Below the pieces are notes generated by a model. That model was not told the DNA's origin and ran no database searches. It saw nothing but the letters and a program-made list of their open reading frames with translations. From positions 139,498-203,497 of the forward strand of contig KN834798.1 in assembly GCA_000827265.1 (NCBI GenBank): a DNA stretch of 64,000 bases. The letters are read 5' to 3'. Both the position numbers and the translations under genes were made by a program. The first letter of the stretch is position 1. Each line of letters begins with the position of its first letter. Origin of the DNA: Collybiopsis luxurians FD-317 M1 (taxonomy: Eukaryota; Basidiomycota; Agaricomycetes; Agaricales; Omphalotaceae). Of the stretch, positions 57,381 through 64,000 are shown in pieces.

Positions 57381-57672
57381 TCTTCTAGCAGAACATCTAG
57401 TCCATTCCTCTAGTAATATGGGTAATATGTTATCCTTAAGCATCGAAATTATAGCATACTTGTACCATTAGCAACACATTGTACACTTCCGGCTCAATCA
57501 TTATTTTCGGGTTTGTGAAATTTCGAAGTCTTCATCTCTAGAGGGAAGTGCAGGGGGCGTAAGAACAAGCCAGTTATACAGCTATACAGTATATAATACA
57601 GCAACGAAAGCATCTGCGAAAGCGGAGATTCTATCAAGGGAAATGAGATATCTTGTGTGCTGCATAAATCCT
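57381..57672. other. Convergent 3' gap
   Basis: 292 bp between the stops of the nitronate monooxygenase and UBR1 genes. Nothing recognisable beyond 3' untranslated sequence. Confidence 0.5.
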
Positions 57673-60600
57673 TCAAAAGGTCTCCCATCCACCCGAGTCT
57701 AGCGAACTCTCTAGCTTGCGAGCAATCATGGTTGGAATGCCATGGTTCATCCAAGTTTTGCGAACATCCTCCCAGCGTGTGTGGTGAAGATACTGTCGGC
57801 GACCTCGTCTAATATGACTGTAAATCGACTGGAACGGGTACAGGAACGCATAAACTTACCTCATAGATACGTCTACCTCTCCATGTACATCCAGGTAGGG
57901 GGACGGAGCAAAGGTCCCATTATTTCCGTAGAGGTAGATGATGATGCATCGTTTGACAAGGAAGTAGATACCGAGAGCACCTCCGCATCTATCAAATTAA
58001 CCACGTTATATTCCAAACAGAAGATCGAATGGAAAGAAAGCTCACTCTCTCGTATGCATATTACATTCCCCATGTCGATCATCCGTGCAGCATGTACTCT
58101 GGAAACACACAGTCGTTCCGCAGAGTAGACATACCGCCGCATCGACAGGAACGGTGTTGCATCTGGTGCATGGCGCGACCTTGTCCTGATCCACAAACAG
58201 GTTATCCAAAACAATAGGCAATCTCGCGAGTCGATAGACGGTCGGAATGTCGAGCATTACGCCAAAGTTTAGCGGCGCAGATGAATGTGAGTGTCCGTAA
58301 TGGGCACACCATCCCGATAGGGCATTTTGTAAAGTATCCTGATTAGGTAAATCCGCAAGTAAGGGAATACCTAGATATGTCAACAAGCGAGCATACTCCG
58401 ACGGCTCGTCCATGACACCAAAGTCGGGCGTGGGAAAAGATGAAGGAAGCACTGAGCGACAAAGGATAGAAGCTTTGCGGAGGAATGGGAGCGTGAATTC
58501 GTATAGAAGCTTTTCGATTCTTGCCTCCCCAAATGTCTCGAAAGCCAACGTTGCCGTGTGCTCAAAGACGGGTGAGTGCCGGACGACCGACATGAAAAAC
58601 ATGCGCACGTCGCCGAAAATTTGTTCATATTGCCGTCTTGGAAGCTGCGTCGTATTGTAGCTCCGAACCTTGTTCAGCATAAACACGAGCCCAATGACAG
58701 TGCGAGCAAGACAGGCGTAGTAGGTGAGGATCATAACGTGACGCAGAATTTCTGGAGCGACCGCTGCAGTCTCTACCAGCACCGTGAAAGGATCCCTCAG
58801 TAGCAGGGGAAACGAGAAAGACGTCAGGGAGCTTCGACTCCATTCCGGCAACAGGCGCTTGATTATAGCTTGCCTAACAGCATCCCGACCCTCATCCGAC
58901 CGTGCTTTGAAATGAAGCGCAGATAACCTGGTGAGGACGCTGATCTGCCCACGTATCATGCGCATCTGCGACTCGGACAGATTATCTACCATGAGACCCC
59001 CCGCAGCACCGGTTCCACGTTGCGCGACTTCAATGCCCGCGATGGTATAGCCAATGAGCTCTTCGGGAAGATAGATCCCGGCACCTCGTTCGCCCAGCTC
59101 GGGCTCATGCCGTTCCCGGAGATGACGGGTTTGCTGTGATAAAGATTTCGCCACCACCATCACAGTGTCGACCATCTTCATCCCGTCATTTCCTTCAAAC
59201 TTGTCCGAGCTTCTCATGGCTAAAGAGTAACCTGTGTCCTGCGCACTCCAAAACACAAACTCCCCAGTTCCATTCCTAAACTGAAGTGCTTCCAGTGCGG
59301 GATCCGGCTTGGACTTGAGGATGCTTATCCCTGCACCTCTTATCCAATCTGGGAACGGTACGCTATTAAGCTCGACCGAGGGCGGCTTTGACACCGGAAG
59401 GATCACGTTCCCTAAACTTTTACACAATGGGCAGATGTACTCCTTCCTCGGTATAGTTTCGGGGTGATTTCTCGTCGCTTGAGCACGATGTCTCTGTCGA
59501 ATCGACAGGCTGTAGACATGGAAGCAATCCAAATGCATCATATGGGTACACACGGAAGAATGCAGTCCAAAACGGGTAAACTGACTCGGAAATCCGTCGT
59601 AAGTTTGTGAATTCGCGGCTGAGGCTTTCGCTTTGATATCGAGTGTGTCCGCATCGGGAGGAGGGAAAATGGATTGAGAAGACGAGGGCGTGCGATCCAT
59701 AGACTCTGGCGCTTGCAACACCTCGTTAAGATACGTCGTTTGTCCATCCGGCTGTCTACGGATAAACCGACTTGGCTGGACCATCCCGAGCATTCCAAAC
59801 GCCTTTGACGAATTCAGATCCTCTTGACAGACTATACACGTTCCATACGAAACTTCCTCCTCCTCCTTCCCACTCTCCATATCTTGATCCTCATCCTCAT
59901 CATCCATATCCTCAAAGTTCGAGAATGCGAAACTAGCTTGCTGAGCCTTCATTTGCCGCATGATAGCTTCCTGCCTCGCCTTTGCGGCATTCTTTCTAGC
60001 CTGCTCGGAATCAGGTGCTCCACCCTCTCCGGCTGCGGACCCACTCTTGGAACCGTCTCCAAGATGGGATCCACGATTGGCTCTTCGCATATCAACCTCT
60101 CTTGGTGCCATGGAACGCATCTGATCCAGAATCCACCCTACACGAGATTTATACGACTTGAATCCTTCATGGGTTTCCAACTTGCACAAAATGTCGATAA
60201 GGGTCAGGTTTCCATCTTCGAATGACCGGAGCGAAGCGAGGGCGCAGAAGATCGCAGCTCGCTCTACGATGGCGAGCATGATGAGATGTAGAACCTGATC
60301 CAGGATGGCTTCGCCAGATGGAGGTACGGATCCCCCAGCGTTGTCGGTGAGCGCAAGGACATTGAATATGGCGAAAAACATGACTTGGATGAGCGCCTCG
60401 CTCTCGAACGTGGAAGGGATTACAGCAAAGGGTCCCGAGGATGACACATTCAACGGCTTGGGAACCAGAACAGGATCCGGGACAGCTGGATTCTGCTTGA
60501 CTAGTCGCTTCTTCAATATCACTTCAACCTCTTCCCTCTTGTTCCGCGTGTAGTGATACCAGAACGGATTAACCTCGTCAAAGCACTCGTCTTTCAGCTC

Positions 60601-63581
60601 GTAAGTCCCAGTGTCACTATTCCCCTCCGGCGCTCGGAACTTTGTCGTATCCTTGAGCATCTTCTCAAAGGCCGCGTCATCAACTAGACGTTCAGAGATA
60701 CGTTTGATGAGGTCCGTGTAAGAGGAAGGTCCGAGAGCGAGAGCATGGACGATTTCTCTCCTTGCTTGGTCTGCAACGCTCATTTGCGAGACGTTGGCAT
60801 TCTCGCTCAGGATGGCAATCAGAACATACAACAGCTCCTCGACCATACCCGTCAGCTGTGTGGAATCGTACACTGGGTGATGCAAAGAGTAGTGTCCTCC
60901 CGAGAAGAATTGTAGGAGCCCGAATCGGTCAAGGATAGTGACGATGACGGTGTTTGGGTCCATAATTACGAGTGCGACTTGGAGGATGAAAAGGTCTTGG
61001 TCGTAGCACAGCTCTCTGAGCATGAAGTCTCGATAATGAAGAAGTTGACCACGGATGGCAAAGCCGTTGCGGACCCAGAGGCCACAGCGGATCTGCGCAA
61101 TCATCGACAGAACTATAAATTTCGATGAGCATGGAATTCAGCTCGCCCAAGCTAGCAAGAAACTCTACCTCTCAATGGGAAATCGACTACCGTCAGCACA
61201 GCATGATCGCTCGCAACCCGCGTTACCACATCTCTGATACCACCCTCCAGCCCGGCTTCCCTCCTCAACCTCCCGTCCTCCAGCACATCAACATGTTTGA
61301 ACAGCTCCGCCAAGAGCCAATGCAACGAATGATGAAAGCTGACCCATCCTTCCAGAACGTCAAACTTCACAATCTGATATAAAGCGCCGCCAAAGAACAG
61401 AGTGTGGAATTGCACTTTGCCATTCCCGAAACCATTGGTACCAAATTTTTCGTCGGTACATACCACCAAAATATGATGTATCACCGTCTGTATAGCGGAG
61501 ACGAGCTCTCCAGCCCCGGCACCGGAGCCCGACCCTTCATCGGCGATACCCTTGCCCACAGCAAACGCAGCCCCGTACGCCTTGATCACCCTGCCCAGAC
61601 TCAGGGTAACATTAAAAACGCTTATCCATGCGTCTCCCTCATATTCCACGTGGCCCCCTACCATACGTTTGTTCGGGTTGACACCCATGAACAATTGGCA
61701 TGTTTTAGCGAACTGGGCAATGTAGACATGGGGATTAGAGGCGATGAGCCTCTGCACAGGGGCATTCGAGATAAGGTATCGCAGGTCGGAAAACACGGGC
61801 ATGAAGCGCTTGGATTTGAACGGGAATGAATCGGGATCGAGGGTTTGTTCGATCGCACCTTGGGGAGTAGAAGAGCTGGTGATAATGGGGTTTGAAGGAG
61901 GATAGACGATGTGTTTGTCGATTATTTGGTTGGTGAAAAAGGACGTGATGATGGCGAGGAGACGGGAAATGAGTCTGTGATTGCGTACGATGTGAGAGGC
62001 AACAGAAGGGACTGTGAAAAGTTGGAGGGCAAAGTATTTGATTGAGGTCTCTGCCTCGCGGTCGACGAGAAGATACGCGTCGATCACGCGATGATAGACT
62101 CGAGCAAAATGGCCCGCTACAGAAGGAAGACAAGATTAACAGTGCTAAGAATTTCCTCAGGTTGATAACATACCGACTGCCAGCTTGTGGTCTCGGCTGA
62201 TAGTGAGAATGGAGGTGTAAATTTCCTTCAAACTGAGACGAGGCTTTTTCCATAATCTGGTATGCGATAGGAAGAGATGATCCAGACGGGTCGGGTTCGA
62301 CACGTCCGTTAGAGAATGAAGACCCTGCGAGTTAAACCCATAGGAACTCTGAGATTCCCTTTTTCTTGGTGAAAGAAGTTCTTCAGCTATGACCTCCCTC
62401 AGTACCAAAGTATCTGTTCCTAGCCGAGCCTGAGTGAGATCCAGCAGCCATTCGATAATGACAGCAACGACCTGCTCCCGGAAGGTATCATAAGCACGGC
62501 GTATAGTAACGCCCAGGTCGATCTGAGCAATACTTTGGGCGATCTCGAGTAGTCGTGGCACATCAGTTCCCATCTCGACCAAATCTCTTCCATTTTCGTC
62601 GATCCGATGTGTGCACTCGTATGCTTCATCTTTTGTTCGTGCGGTTAAATCACAGAGAAGTTTAATAACTTCGTCAAATGAGTGTTTGTCATCGTTCCAG
62701 ATCATGATACAATACTGGTCTTTCATCATCGGATCTGAAGAAGGCTGTAAGCGCAAATCCGCTTCGTTTGAAGGTACCGACGGGTCATCTGGGGAAAAAT
62801 CAAGTGTGTCCAAGATGAAATCGAGAGCGTATCCAACGGTACGGCTCATGAGCTCGCGTAGATCTGGTGGGACAGTGACACGATAGGGATAGTTCTTGGC
62901 TGGGGGTGGTATAGAACCGGAAATGTTCTTGGGAATAGCTCTAGGAGTTTCTGAAGATGAAGATGGAGGTACGGCTATTTCTGAAGTTGGAGGAGCTGGG
63001 GGATGGTAGGGACAGTTAATCGACGCTCGCCATGCTTCGTCGTCGCCACAATCACAACAACCTCCTGATTGCTGGGCAATGAAAAAGCTCACATTATGAC
63101 CCCTGTGATCGGTGGCATGAAAACATCGTGAGCAGAGTACACAACTATCGTCTAATGCGCAATCCCTGTGGCAATTGAGTTAGATAAAGCTTTATGATTA
63201 AGAAAACTTGGACACTCGCTTGCATCGAAAACAAGGCTCGCCCTTCTTTAGAATGCTCGCGCATGGACGACCAGGGATAATCGGCGGCTCCTTCCCTGCA
63301 CCACAAAAACCAAGCTTTGCCTGAACGTCACTGAGCATGGCGTTCAGAGGCAGACTTGAGTTGGAATTTGGAAGAAATACGTGAGCATAAGGTCCCCAAA
63401 AAGAGTCGTAAAGTTCGGATAAGATTTCAGCGCGTGTTGCAGAAGTGAAATTGTATTTTCGTGAACCAGGCATCGTTTCAAGGACGAAGCGTAAATGGGA
63501 AACAGAGTCGGAAGACTTATCACGGGGATTCATGGACGATGGAAGAAACAGCTTTGAAGGGAAAAAGGACGACAAGGACAT
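57673..63581 (-). CDS. UBR1: UBR1-type E3 ubiquitin ligase (N-recognin)
   Basis: Recognises N-degrons and ubiquitinates their proteins. The ATG at 63581 starts MSLSSFFPSK. An N-terminal exon ends in PCFRCKR, joined in phase (GTGTCC..GCCACAG) to the UBR zinc box: CVLCSRCFHATDHRGH, QQSGGCCDCGDDEAW and INCPYHPP. A ClpS-like region follows (YCIMIWNDDKHSFDEVIKLL), then helical repeats. Next comes the RING-type segment CIVCQEDLNSSKAFG, HLDCFHVYS, YICPLCKSLGNVILPV. The C-terminal autoinhibitory zinc domain reads CTRCNTVPVDAAVCLLCGTT, CCTDDRHGECNMHTRE, then two spliced exons CGGALGIYFLVKRCIII, SPYLDVHGEVDVSMR and RGRRQYLHHTRW, ending at TGA 57673. About 1,830 residues, normal for fungal UBR1; no lesion seen. 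Confidence 0.93.
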
Positions 63582-64000
63582 GGCGTACAGATGGAACTAG
63601 GGCGTGCAGATGGCAAAGCGCATCAGAGTGACTCTGAGGGAACCCGAGGAAAGACGGAAAGGGTGACGCATTCGTCACGTGATTTGGTGAGTCAGGCGCT
63701 TAAAGTTGAACATGTACCAAAAACGGTTGCCTTGCCTAGAATTCACCTCACTCGATGTAATATCTATGTATCTTTAAGATTCTACCCATTACAGATGCAT
63801 ACCGTCCTGGCTGTTTCATTTGTAACAAAAATCACTCCTACTGCTAAATTTATCTTCCCGTCTTCAAACATTTTCCTAGTATAGAGCCTTCTTCGAAACA
63901 TTGAGAGTCACTTGGACCGGACCAGAAACAAAAAATCAGCGTTTTATTGTCTCTCGACATTAGAATTGACGTCGGTTATGAAGTAAGATCGCGCACTGGG
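63582..64000. promoter_or_regulatory. UBR1 upstream region
   Basis: No gene supported before the window edge. Confidence 0.4.

Noticed and set aside
61735..62253. 172-codon ORF overlapping UBR1
   Set aside because: Out-of-frame shadow of UBR1 exons.

Overview
The window is nuclear DNA of a filamentous basidiomycete, almost certainly an Agaricomycete. The genes have many introns of about 48-60 bp with GT..AG ends. The families present are typical of mushroom-forming fungi: a KDZ transposase with CxC cysteine clusters, DUF6533 seven-helix proteins, an alpha-kinase, a Crinkler-like NTPase and F-box proteins. I cannot name the species.

Region 1 (1-22.2 kb) is an accessory block. Ten genes on both strands (about 2.0-20.3 kb) sit between two satellite-like arrays (1-1.98 kb and 20.6-22.1 kb). 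Both arrays are built from variants of one motif, TTCACTATAG/CTATAGTGAA. The genes are a KDZ transposase, a Crinkler-like P-loop protein, an F-box/nucleotidyltransferase-like protein, a MYND zinc-finger gene, a small F-box gene and several unknown multi-exon genes. I read this as a candidate giant KDZ element with cargo. The KDZ and MYND genes each carry one in-frame TGA in an otherwise open, correctly spliced frame.

Region 2 (22.2-45.3 kb) holds four paralogous DUF6533 genes in one orientation (A 24.4, B 32.8, C 40.2, D 43.1 kb) and 3'-end remnants of the same unit. B and D are recent copies of each other. Between A and B lies a complete 5.47-kb DNA transposon (27096-32569) with 189-bp inverted repeats and a 7-bp target duplication. 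It carries an intron-rich DDE transposase/integrase and, divergently, an alpha-kinase. A 160-bp MITE with a TTA duplication lies at 23.6 kb. The stretch 35.7-39.9 kb is degenerate and holds no gene I can support.

Region 3 (45.4-64.0 kb) is GC-richer and mostly ordinary. It has an intron-containing tRNA-Lys(CTT), a SHE3-like coiled-coil gene, an unknown gene, a large F-box protein with Gly/His/Asn tracts, three tandem paralogous small secreted proteins, a nitronate monooxygenase and the conserved E3 ligase UBR1. The contrast is between a conserved core end (UBR1, nitronate monooxygenase, tRNA) and a mobile-element-rich accessory end.

Exon joins were worked out by eye from splice signals and reading-frame phase. 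Where a join is uncertain, the entry says so.
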